Shown piece by piece: positions 7,545 through 14,028 of a DNA stretch of 42,695 bases. Numbering within the stretch: position 1 is the first letter of the stretch; the number at the start of each line of letters is the position of its first letter. This DNA comes from Lysobacterales bacterium. Lineage in GTDB: Bacteria; Pseudomonadota; Gammaproteobacteria; Xanthomonadales; Xanthomonadaceae. The translations under genes were made by a program, and so were the position numbers. The notes under the pieces were generated by a model that was not told the origin of the DNA, searched no databases, and saw only the letters and a program-made list of their open reading frames with translations. Location of the stretch: positions 1 to 42,695 of the forward strand of contig JADKCY010000028.1 of NCBI GenBank assembly GCA_016718605.1, written 5' to 3'.

Positions 7545-7570
7545 CTGCGACTCCACCTAAGATATGCTTG

Positions 7571-7613
7571 AGTATAAACTGAAGTGATCCCACTGGCTGA
7601 CATTCACCCGACA
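7571..7613 (-). promoter_or_regulatory. Class II promoter (TGTCRG repeats plus -10)
   Basis: Leftward: TGTCGG (7613-7608) and TGTCAG (7602-7597), start to start 11 bases, then -10 TATACT (7576-7571) 20 bases after TGTCAG. The 11-base downstream position is not conserved here (GGGATC). It drives the gene starting at 7544. Confidence 0.65.
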
Positions 7614-7614
7614 A

Positions 7615-7878
7615 TTAGAGACTAAACAAGTCGGGCGGCGTGAACACTTCAACGGTATGTTGAAAGAATTGCAACGGCGGGAAGACTTCACGACAGGCCA
7701 GCGCGCCCACTGACTGGGCTTCAAGTACGTCATCAGCCCAAATCAACCGCAAGCGAAATTCGGCCTTGTTCTGGTGTTGACCGGTCCGCGCCCACAGGAA
7801 TAGAATGAACGGCTGACGACCGGCCAGCACCGCCCGACAGAAAATCCAACAGAGTTTCACCCGCTGATGCAGCGTCAT
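7615..7878 (-). CDS. Small protein, tandem paralogue of the upstream gene
   Basis: An 87-residue protein overlapping the upstream gene by ATGA. AGRQPFILFLWAR and FRLRLIWADD align with TGRVPFVIIMSAR and VYVRLVWAWT in its neighbour, and both end with a similar strand-rich tail (HTVEVFTPPDLFSL here, HSVLVYTWRELTKLGS there). The two genes therefore arose by tandem duplication and diverged. The hydrophobic stretch is too short and charged around its edges to be a convincing membrane span. Function unknown. Confidence 0.6.
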   Translation of the reverse strand: MTLHQRVKLCWIFCRAVLAGRQPFILFLWARTGQHQNKAEFRLRLIWADDVLEAQSVGALACREVFPPLQFFQHTVEVFTPPDLFSL

Positions 7879-8210
7879 GATCCCAACTTGGTCAACTCGC
7901 GCCAGGTATACACCAGCACACTGTGATCCACAAATTTGAGATCAGAGAACATTTGATGAACCACTTGCTCGGCATAACGACGCGCAGAACCAGCCGTCCA
8001 CGCCCAGACCAACCGCACATAGACCAAAAACCGGCCATCCTTACCACGCCGGGCCGACATGATGATCACAAATGGCACCCGCCCTGTCAAAAAGGGCCTG
8101 ACCAATATTCGCACGATGCGCCAGTTACGTCGCCAGACCAGTAACCAATGACGCAACCGATTGAATAGCGAACGATGCGGATCGAAGTTGGCGGGCATGT
8201 TCAGCATCAT
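7875..8210 (-). CDS. Small protein, tandem paralogue of the downstream gene
   Basis: A 111-residue, strongly basic and Trp-rich protein beginning at the ATG at 8210, which overlaps the methyltransferase stop as ATGA. It shares its TGRVPF...VRLVW core and C-terminal strand with the downstream 87-residue protein. An extra N-terminal segment rich in R and W (RLRHWLLVWRRNWR) could bind nucleic acid or membrane surface. No family recognised. Confidence 0.6.
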   Translation of the reverse strand: MMLNMPANFDPHRSLFNRLRHWLLVWRRNWRIVRILVRPFLTGRVPFVIIMSARRGKDGRFLVYVRLVWAWTAGSARRYAEQVVHQMFSDLKFVDHSVLVYTWRELTKLGS

Positions 8211-10009
8211 GGCTGCACCCGATCAATGACCACGAGATTGGTGAGTACCTGCACACCAGACTCTTGAAGATTGAACGTCTCAGGCGGCAGCATCTGATTG
8301 ACGATCAACTGCCAGGGATTACCATTACCAAATAGTAATCTGAACCCATCGACCTGCGTCGACATGCGGCTCATGATCGAGATCAAACGTCCACCCTCGG
8401 CCAGCAGCGCGCAACCATGCGCAACGTGGCGAGCGTCAATGTGATGCTTAAACGGCGGATTGCCCAGGATGAATTGATAGCGCTTGGTCAACGGTTGATA
8501 CTCCAGAAAATCATACGCGGCATCCGTCCCAAGATTCAAGGCGATCAACTGTTGGTGCAAGTCCCAATCCAATTCGCACCAGTCGATGGCGAGGTTCGAC
8601 CGATAGGGCTGGAGCCGACGCAGAATCGCACCCGGCCCCGCGCCCATCTCCAAAACCGACACCGGCGCAGCGGGCGAGCCAAGCAATATCAACTTGCCGC
8701 CCGGCGCTTTCTCGGCCATGTGACCGAGCATCAATGTGATAACCGGCTCGGGCGTCTCAACCAGTTGATCGACCTGCTTGATCTTGATGCCCTCCTTCAA
8801 CACTTGCTGGGCTTGGGCCATAGTCGCCCGATCGGCGGAGGTAGAGGTGCGCTCGATGATACGCTCTTTAACCTGCACCTGATAATACCCGGCACCTTCG
8901 ACCGGGAAATCATCCTCGACCTGATCGGGATACTTGGCGCGCCATGCAGATCGCCAGTCATCAGGAAACTCACCGGTTTCGACTTGCGCACGCGACCGCT
9001 GATACTTGATTTTATCAATCCCAACGGTCTCATGATCGCGTTGCCAACTCTCCCGCTTTAAGCGCAGCACCGACACCGATGAGATACCCGCCGCGCCCTT
9101 GTTCACTTTGCGCACGATACGCCAGCAACCGTCAAACCAGACCTGACAACCCGGCTCCAGCTGCTGACCGACTTCCGCGAGCGTCTGGCCCACCTGCGCG
9201 GCATACACCTCATTCTCGAATTGCAAGCGAAACACAATATGCTCAATCCAGCGTTGCATACCGATCAGGTGGCGATCCAGCAATTCGGATGCCCACAATA
9301 AAGTTTCCTGTTCGTCCGGCTTCGACGGCTCTGGCCGCTGTTCCCGCCGCGCCTTGCCACACGCCATAACCCAATCGTGCTCACGCATGCTGATCTGACT
9401 CTCGACAAAGCGCCAACACATGACGGTTGTCAATTCCTTCTGGTACTTTCGAAGATCGGCTTCCAGACCCTTGATACGACGCGCCACAACCGCGGGCACA
9501 TCCCGGCGGCGAGCGTGCTCGATCACGCCTCTGGCCCGCCAATGCCAGTAATCCGCCGTTGAGAACGCATCGACGGCCCGCCGCAGATTGTTTTCGATCC
9601 GTTCGGCATCGCGTTTGGCCTTGCCATACGAATGATGGCCGATCATCATGGGCTGACCAAATGGAATCCGGCTCAACACCTGCTCGGCCATGGCGTGCCG
9701 TTCGTGGGCTTCGTCGGCGCGCTTGGCCTGATAATCTTGAAATCGGTCGGCGCGCGCCATCGCCCGCTCTTCGACGGACACGTCTTCGTCCTCGATGTCA
9801 CCACCGCCCCAGGCGAGAAACAAATCCTCGCGGCCAGGCGTCCACGTCCCCGACATGAAATGCTGCTGAGGCGCCCAACCTAGCCCGGCCGCCTTATACG
9901 CCTTGTATACCGCATCCGGCCACTTGTCATCGGTGGCCGGATAGAGTCGCAATTTATCATCTTCGGGCGAGTAGGTCGCCCGTCCTTCGAATTCAGGGAA
10001 ATCAGTCAT
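8207..10009 (-). CDS. DUF3560 protein fused to SAM-dependent methyltransferase domain
   Basis: A 600-residue protein. The start at 10009 follows AGGAG and the recurring CGGACA leader. The first 200 residues contain LGWAPQQHFMSGTWTPGRED, VEERAMARADRFQDY and IPFGQPMMIGHHSYGKAKRD, the signature of DUF3560, often on plasmids and phages. The C-terminal third carries a class I methyltransferase fold: VLEMGAGPGAILR (SAM site), CELDWD, and FILGNPPFK (the NPPF active-site tetrapeptide of N6-adenine/N4-cytosine DNA methylases). It may methylate DNA, for example against host restriction; target unknown. A 3'-terminal ATGA couples it to the next gene. Confidence 0.85.
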   Translation of the reverse strand: MTDFPEFEGRATYSPEDDKLRLYPATDDKWPDAVYKAYKAAGLGWAPQQHFMSGTWTPGREDLFLAWGGGDIEDEDVSVEERAMARADRFQDYQAKRADEAHERHAMAEQVLSRIPFGQPMMIGHHSYGKAKRDAERIENNLRRAVDAFSTADYWHWRARGVIEHARRRDVPAVVARRIKGLEADLRKYQKELTTVMCWRFVESQISMREHDWVMACGKARREQRPEPSKPDEQETLLWASELLDRHLIGMQRWIEHIVFRLQFENEVYAAQVGQTLAEVGQQLEPGCQVWFDGCWRIVRKVNKGAAGISSVSVLRLKRESWQRDHETVGIDKIKYQRSRAQVETGEFPDDWRSAWRAKYPDQVEDDFPVEGAGYYQVQVKERIIERTSTSADRATMAQAQQVLKEGIKIKQVDQLVETPEPVITLMLGHMAEKAPGGKLILLGSPAAPVSVLEMGAGPGAILRRLQPYRSNLAIDWCELDWDLHQQLIALNLGTDAAYDFLEYQPLTKRYQFILGNPPFKHHIDARHVAHGCALLAEGGRLISIMSRMSTQVDGFRLLFGNGNPWQLIVNQMLPPETFNLQESGVQVLTNLVVIDRVQP

Positions 10010-10035
10010 TGTCCGCTCCTGAGGTACGCTCCACG

Positions 10036-10341
10036 TTACGAATTGTAGTAGGGCAGCAAGCCGTCCGGTCGATCCAGCCAGCCGATCACCGGCCACAACG
10101 CCAGTGCCACCGCCTCCGAAATCATATCACCCTGAGCCGCCACCTTCTCACGCGGCCAGTCGTGCGGCCCGCGGAAAGCACACCAGTGCAAGTCCGGCAG
10201 CGCGTAGACCACGGCCACCACCTGATAGGCCATAGCCAGGCCCGGCACAACATCGGGCGGCCGCACACTCACGCCCATCCGCCACGTCAGCGACGCATCC
10301 GGCTCATCATCATCGACATTATCAATCGCATCATCGCGCAT
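10036..10341 (-). CDS. Hypothetical protein
   Basis: A 101-residue protein with an acidic N-terminus (AIDNVDDDEPDA) and a hydrophobic, Trp-containing remainder (MAYQVVAVVYALPDLHWCAF). The start lies one base after the stop of the NADAR gene. It reads like a small alpha/beta domain with a central strand pair and a helix (MISEAVALALWPVIGWL). No family recognised. Confidence 0.6.
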   Translation of the reverse strand: MRDDAIDNVDDDEPDASLTWRMGVSVRPPDVVPGLAMAYQVVAVVYALPDLHWCAFRGPHDWPREKVAAQGDMISEAVALALWPVIGWLDRPDGLLPYYNS

Positions 10342-10342
10342 G

Positions 10343-11164
10343 TTACTCTCCCGACAGATCCACCGGCTCGAACCGGCGCAGTTGGTATTCAGTCCGAACT
10401 TGCATCAACAGTTGACCCAGTTGATTTTCACCCTGAGTACGGCATACACCCCAAAATACATCGCCGTGATCGTTACCCTCAATCAGATCGGCGGGCGCGG
10501 TCGCAATCAACCGTTCAGCCAGGTCAGGCCGCTGGTCGAATTTCCAGCGCAACACATTCAACATGACCGACACACGCCGTTGATTCCAGTCGGCGGCCAG
10601 CGTCACCGTACGCCCGAGGCGCTTGGCTTGACCGGCCGTCCCGGCCAGCATGATCTTGGCGTGCAGCAAGTCTTCGCCAAGTCCGGGCTGCACCTTAGCC
10701 GCCTGATATTGGTGCTCAGCCGTTTGACCTCGCGTTGTGACCGGCTCGAAATTGCTCAGGAATGCGAATTCATGAGCAAAGCGCTCGATCGGCCCACGCG
10801 CAAACGGGCACGGCGGCACCTGACCGCGCAGGATGGCTTCGAGGTAAATCTTGATCACATCGCCATGACAAGCCGACGGACTGCACCAGCACAGCAGTTT
10901 TGTCGGCTGATTCGCGCGCAGCCGTTCGAGCAACCCGCGAAAGGTCATGACCTGCGGCGACATGGCGCGTTCAACGAACAACTTACGCCACAGCCAGTCC
11001 GCGTAAGCATCGACCTTCTGTTGACGGGTCATGTCTGCGATGTAAAAGGGATTCGACAGCGCCGATGACTTGCCCGGCCACTTGGCGTGCGCGTGACCGA
11101 TATACACATGCGTCTCGTCCATCTGCCGCAACTGGCGGCCGTTGGAGACGGTCAGATCAAACAT
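10343..11164 (-). CDS. DUF4326-NADAR fusion, ADP-ribose/NAD-related glycosidase-like protein
   Basis: A 273-residue two-domain protein. The start at 11164 overlaps the upstream stop within ATGTTTGA and has GAGG upstream. Residues 1-110 fit DUF4326: SALSNPF near 34, then LLCWCSPSACHGDVI near 90-104. Residues about 128-258 are a NADAR (YbiA-like) domain: FLSNFEPV, AEHQYQAAK, AGQAKRLGR and a C-terminal VFWGVCRTQGENQLG. NADAR proteins cleave N-glycosidic bonds in riboflavin precursors, and some act as antitoxins that remove ADP-ribose from guanine in DNA. In a phage setting, protection against an ADP-ribosylating defence is a reasonable but unproven role; the macro-domain gene is close by. Confidence 0.85.
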   Translation of the reverse strand: MFDLTVSNGRQLRQMDETHVYIGHAHAKWPGKSSALSNPFYIADMTRQQKVDAYADWLWRKLFVERAMSPQVMTFRGLLERLRANQPTKLLCWCSPSACHGDVIKIYLEAILRGQVPPCPFARGPIERFAHEFAFLSNFEPVTTRGQTAEHQYQAAKVQPGLGEDLLHAKIMLAGTAGQAKRLGRTVTLAADWNQRRVSVMLNVLRWKFDQRPDLAERLIATAPADLIEGNDHGDVFWGVCRTQGENQLGQLLMQVRTEYQLRRFEPVDLSGE

Positions 11165-11777
11165 GTGTCGCCTCATCTTCCGCGACCACTGGCGGCCAAA
11201 CGACATCACGCAGAGGCGAACACAGCGCGACAATATCCTCCGGCTTCGCTGGGCTGTCTGTATTACGGCAATAGCGACCAATGATGGTCAGCCAATCCTC
11301 GCGTGTTGCGGACCGATCCCGCAGCACATCAGCAGCCTGTTCCAAAATATCAACCAGCACATCAACGCGTTCAAGCGGCCGCGCTTCTTTGACCAGAAAC
11401 TCGCCCGTTACCGGCTCCCAATGCTCGCTGATCAAACCGAATGCCGATTCAAATTCAAATTGAGCCTGGGGATCAACGCCGATCCCCTCCTCGGTGGCGA
11501 CATGCGCGACAATAAACCGGCGCGCCGCAGCTTCGTACATGGCAACGACTGGGGCTAATCCGCCCTCCATGAGTCTCGCCAGCGCGATCTCTAGACTCTC
11601 CACCAACGCCTGACGCTCCAGCGCCCACACATTCGTCTGAGTTTCAGTCGCTTTCGACATTTCGATCAACGCTTGAATCGAATGACCACGCTCTTGTTCC
11701 AGCAGCGTCACCTGTTGGCGACTGGCCGCCAAACGGCCTTCGAGTTCGGCAATCCGGGCCGCATCTTGTGCCCGCAT
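11157..11777 (-). CDS. Coiled-coil protein, unknown function
   Basis: A 206-residue protein whose first 80 residues form a likely coiled coil (IAELEGRLAASRQQVTLLEQ), followed by a globular helical region. The ATG at 11777 has no clear ribosome site. The preceding 11708-11890 frame reads smoothly into this one (HILKAIET, then MRAQDAARIAEL) if one base is restored near 11780, so the real protein may be about 244 residues from 11890. No family recognised. Confidence 0.6.
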   Translation of the reverse strand: MRAQDAARIAELEGRLAASRQQVTLLEQERGHSIQALIEMSKATETQTNVWALERQALVESLEIALARLMEGGLAPVVAMYEAAARRFIVAHVATEEGIGVDPQAQFEFESAFGLISEHWEPVTGEFLVKEARPLERVDVLVDILEQAADVLRDRSATREDWLTIIGRYCRNTDSPAKPEDIVALCSPLRDVVWPPVVAEDEATHV

Positions 11778-11890
11778 CTCGTTTCAATCGCCTTGAGGAT
11801 ATGTTCCTCGGCGACGATCGACGCCGACTCAGTCTTTGACCTCGCCAACCGAAGATGGTGAATCACACTGTCTTTCATTCTATCGTTCAT
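11708..11890 (-). CDS. Short frame, probably the N-terminus of the coiled-coil protein
   Basis: The ATG at 11890 overlaps the macro-domain stop (ATGA), a normal start for this unit. The first 37 residues (MNDRMKDSVIHHLRLARSKT onward) are helical and credible. After IET the frame becomes Cys/Pro/Arg-rich and simply shadows the following gene. I read it as the true N-terminus of the 11157-11777 protein split by a one-base deletion; a separate 60-residue gene is less likely. Confidence 0.45.
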   Translation of the reverse strand: MNDRMKDSVIHHLRLARSKTESASIVAEEHILKAIETRCGHKMRPGLPNSKAVWRPVANR

Positions 11891-12312
11891 ACGCCCTCCA
11901 ACCGCAAGACGGTTGCTTGCGGCACGTTGATCCTGATGAGATTTTCAACCACTGACCAGTCACCGCCGCCATGTCCACAGCCTAATCGGTACGGCAAATA
12001 GACCGCCAAATTGCGATCATAGGCCAATTGACCCAAACGCTGTAACGCCGACCGCAGCGCTAGGTAGTCCGTTTGCTGGCCTGTGCCATAGCGCAGCTGA
12101 CCGTACAAATCGGCGATTATCAAACCCGGCTTGATCGGCGTCAGGTGGCATTCACCCAGCACCGGTTGACGCGCCGCGAAGATAACAAACCAATTGGGAT
12201 ACATCCGGCGCAGATCGTCCGCCAGACCTGCACCGGCCTTGCGCTGGCAATTCACCTGATGACCGATGATACCCGCCGTCACATGCAGTAGATTGCCCGA
12301 TTGCACACGCAT
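11887..12312 (-). CDS. Macro-domain protein, ADP-ribose hydrolase or binder
   Basis: A 141-residue single macro domain. Visible motifs are HQVNCQRKAGAGLADDLR (the ligand-binding asparagine/glycine-rich loop), then YPNWF, DLYGQLRYG, and the phosphate-binding loop LGCGHGGGDWSVVENLI. Macro domains of this class bind ADP-ribose and often remove ADP-ribose from proteins or DNA; the antitoxin DarG is one example. It starts at TGATG overlap with the preceding small gene and is two genes from the NADAR protein. A counter-defence role is inference; scavenging ADP-ribose derivatives is an alternative. Confidence 0.85.
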   Translation of the reverse strand: MRVQSGNLLHVTAGIIGHQVNCQRKAGAGLADDLRRMYPNWFVIFAARQPVLGECHLTPIKPGLIIADLYGQLRYGTGQQTDYLALRSALQRLGQLAYDRNLAVYLPYRLGCGHGGGDWSVVENLIRINVPQATVLRLEGV

Positions 12313-12560
12313 CAGGGTTGCTCGGTGGGCACGGCGGACATGCTGGACACGGGAATATCTGGAACGAACGGAGCCTGATTGGTGCGCTTCAAAATCTCTT
12401 CTTGAGAGATACCGTATTTCCAGGCAGTCTCGACCGTCAAGTATTTACCGACGGCATCCCGCAAACCAAACTTGATCGGCTCGGCGTCGACACCCAGCGT
12501 CGCCATCGCCCCGTTGCCCACCATGTTGACCAGGATATTGAGCAGCAACCAGATGGTCAT
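12312..12560 (-). CDS. Small protein with hydrophobic N-terminus
   Basis: An 82-residue protein. The start at 12560 overlaps the upstream stop as ATGA; the longer in-frame extension to 12770 merely shadows that gene. Residues 1-20 (MTIWLLLNILVNMVGNGAMA) are hydrophobic but contain asparagines, so a membrane anchor is possible, not certain. The middle has a YGISQEEILKRTN segment like a short DNA-binding or helical hairpin motif. Function unknown. Confidence 0.6.
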   Translation of the reverse strand: MTIWLLLNILVNMVGNGAMATLGVDAEPIKFGLRDAVGKYLTVETAWKYGISQEEILKRTNQAPFVPDIPVSSMSAVPTEQP

Positions 12561-13285
12561 GATTTCGGCTCCCCGTCTTGCGGCTCGGGATTGGCGGGTG
12601 CACCATAAACCCACTCGGCATCCAGGTACTCCGCAGGCAGGTCTTTGGCCACCGTGATCGTGACGGTATCCGCCAATTCGACACCCGGCGGCGTAGCGAC
12701 GTTCTTGAAATAAGCCGCCGCCTTTTTGGCATCCAGAACCAGCAGATCGGGGGCTGAGGTCAACGCCCATTGACGAATCTGCGCCACGTCGTAGACCGGC
12801 TCGCGTGTGACACGCACGCCCAGACCCGGCAGCAACTGCTTCGGGCTGGCCTGCCCGGAGAGCAAGCGGCCAAGATACAGATCCCGCCCGGCCCCGCGCA
12901 CAACCGCGTCCAGGCCGACAATCTCGGACTGAAGTCGCGCCTTGGTGCTTTCGCTTTGCGCCAGATCGGGATGCGCCGCGCGATAGTCGGCCTCCAACGC
13001 CGCCAGTGCTTCGGCGTGTACCGCCAGACGCGCCTCGTGAACGTTCACCGCCTGCTTATAGACGGCGATCATCTGCAAGGTCTTGCGCAGCGACGACACG
13101 GCGACTTCGTCCGGCAGCAGCAGGGCCACGCGCGCCTGCGGATCGCCGACGAACATTTTGACTTGATCCTCTTCAGTCAACAAGCCCTCGGCCAATGGCG
13201 CGTGATAATCTTCAACTTCGGAATCAATCACACGCGTAACCGGCTCCAAATGATCCGGCGACTTATACGTAACCAGCACCTTCAT
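12557..13285 (-). CDS. Hypothetical protein with central helical region
   Basis: A 242-residue protein with a strong AGGAGG site before the ATG at 13285. The first 60 residues are strand-rich, about 70-135 are long helices (VYKQAVNVHEARLAVHAEA onward) and the end carries ELADTVTITVAKDLPA. Acidic overall, no cysteine cluster, no signal peptide. No family recognised. It overlaps the next gene by four bases. Confidence 0.65.
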   Translation of the reverse strand: MKVLVTYKSPDHLEPVTRVIDSEVEDYHAPLAEGLLTEEDQVKMFVGDPQARVALLLPDEVAVSSLRKTLQMIAVYKQAVNVHEARLAVHAEALAALEADYRAAHPDLAQSESTKARLQSEIVGLDAVVRGAGRDLYLGRLLSGQASPKQLLPGLGVRVTREPVYDVAQIRQWALTSAPDLLVLDAKKAAAYFKNVATPPGVELADTVTITVAKDLPAEYLDAEWVYGAPANPEPQDGEPKS

Positions 13286-13296
13286 GATATGTCCTC

Positions 13297-13470
13297 CTAA
13301 CGAATCTGACTCCGGTGTACGCGCACCGGTCGAATCACGGGTTGATGCAGCCGCCGACGGAACAGCCGCCGTATATCCAGCCAGTAATCAGGCTTCGTCC
13401 AGTAGGGCGCGAGCGCCGCCGGCCGGAATGTCCACGGATTATCAAACCAGAAGCCATACGAGTAGATCAT
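13297..13470 (-). CDS. Very small basic, aromatic protein
   Basis: A 57-residue frame filling the gap between two genes. Its ATG at 13470 overlaps the upstream stop as ATGA and its TAG lies directly at the AGGAGG site of the next gene. It is Trp/Tyr-rich at the N-terminus (MIYSYGFWFDNPWTF) and Arg-rich at the C-terminus (DIRRLFRRRLHQPVIRPVR). The exact packing supports a real gene. No family recognised. Confidence 0.55.
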   Translation of the reverse strand: MIYSYGFWFDNPWTFRPAALAPYWTKPDYWLDIRRLFRRRLHQPVIRPVRVHRSQIR

Positions 13471-13952
13471 TTCAGATCAGCCACGGACGTTGCCAACTTC
13501 TCCAGCAAGATCAACTTTTGCTGGTCAGGCGACAACAAGCCATCCAATTGCTGTTGCAGATTCACCAAGTTCGACAATTTATCGGCCCGGGTTAGTTCCA
13601 TGACGCGGGTCTCCAAATCGTACAGCCAGTCGTCAATCGGATAGCCTTGCCAACTGGCGTCCTTGCCCGTCAACTCGGTTGCCCAGCGAACGGCCAGGCG
13701 ATCAAAGGCCTGCTGACGGGCCAACAGCAGCGCGCCGATATTAACCAGCGCCGCCACTTGCAAAACGTTCTGCAAATTGACGCGCAGCATTTGGTTCGGT
13801 CCCGGCAGCCCCGCCGGTTCGCTATAAGAAAAACTACCGGAAGTCTTCCAGGGTCGGACCGCCACCGGAGATTCCAACTCCTTGCGACGGCGCTCAACAT
13901 CGGCTAGCAGCAACAACGTCCGACCATCGACACTCATTTTTGCTTTTGCCAT
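13467..13952 (-). CDS. Hypothetical helical protein, first gene after a class II promoter
   Basis: A 161-residue protein with TGGAGG before the ATG at 13952. After a Lys-rich start it has LLLLADVERRRKELE, then a long helical middle (VLQVAALVNIGALLLARQQA onward), and ends in a Gln/Leu-rich segment with LVNLQQQLDGLL. No cysteines or known motifs. Sits just downstream of the promoter at 13970-14012 and heads the unit that contains the macro and NADAR genes. Confidence 0.65.
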   Translation of the reverse strand: MAKAKMSVDGRTLLLLADVERRRKELESPVAVRPWKTSGSFSYSEPAGLPGPNQMLRVNLQNVLQVAALVNIGALLLARQQAFDRLAVRWATELTGKDASWQGYPIDDWLYDLETRVMELTRADKLSNLVNLQQQLDGLLSPDQQKLILLEKLATSVADLK

Positions 13953-13969
13953 ATTAGCCTCCAGAGATT

Positions 13970-14012
13970 AGTATTCCACACGCCTGAAATCATGACTGAC
14001 ATTCGACCGACA
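13970..14012 (-). promoter_or_regulatory. Class II promoter (TGTCRG repeats plus -10)
   Basis: Leftward: TGTCGG (14012-14007), TGTCAG (14001-13996), 11 bases apart, then -10 AATACT (13975-13970) 20 bases after TGTCAG. It sits between the polymerase stop and the ATG at 13952, giving a very short leader. Confidence 0.65.
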
Positions 14013-14028
14013 GTTGCTTGACAGTTTC

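Noticed and set aside
12312..12770. 152-residue version of the small gene at 12312-12560
   Set aside because: The N-terminal 70 residues shadow the upstream gene and are Gly/Arg/Cys-rich; the ATGA-overlapping start at 12560 is the natural one.
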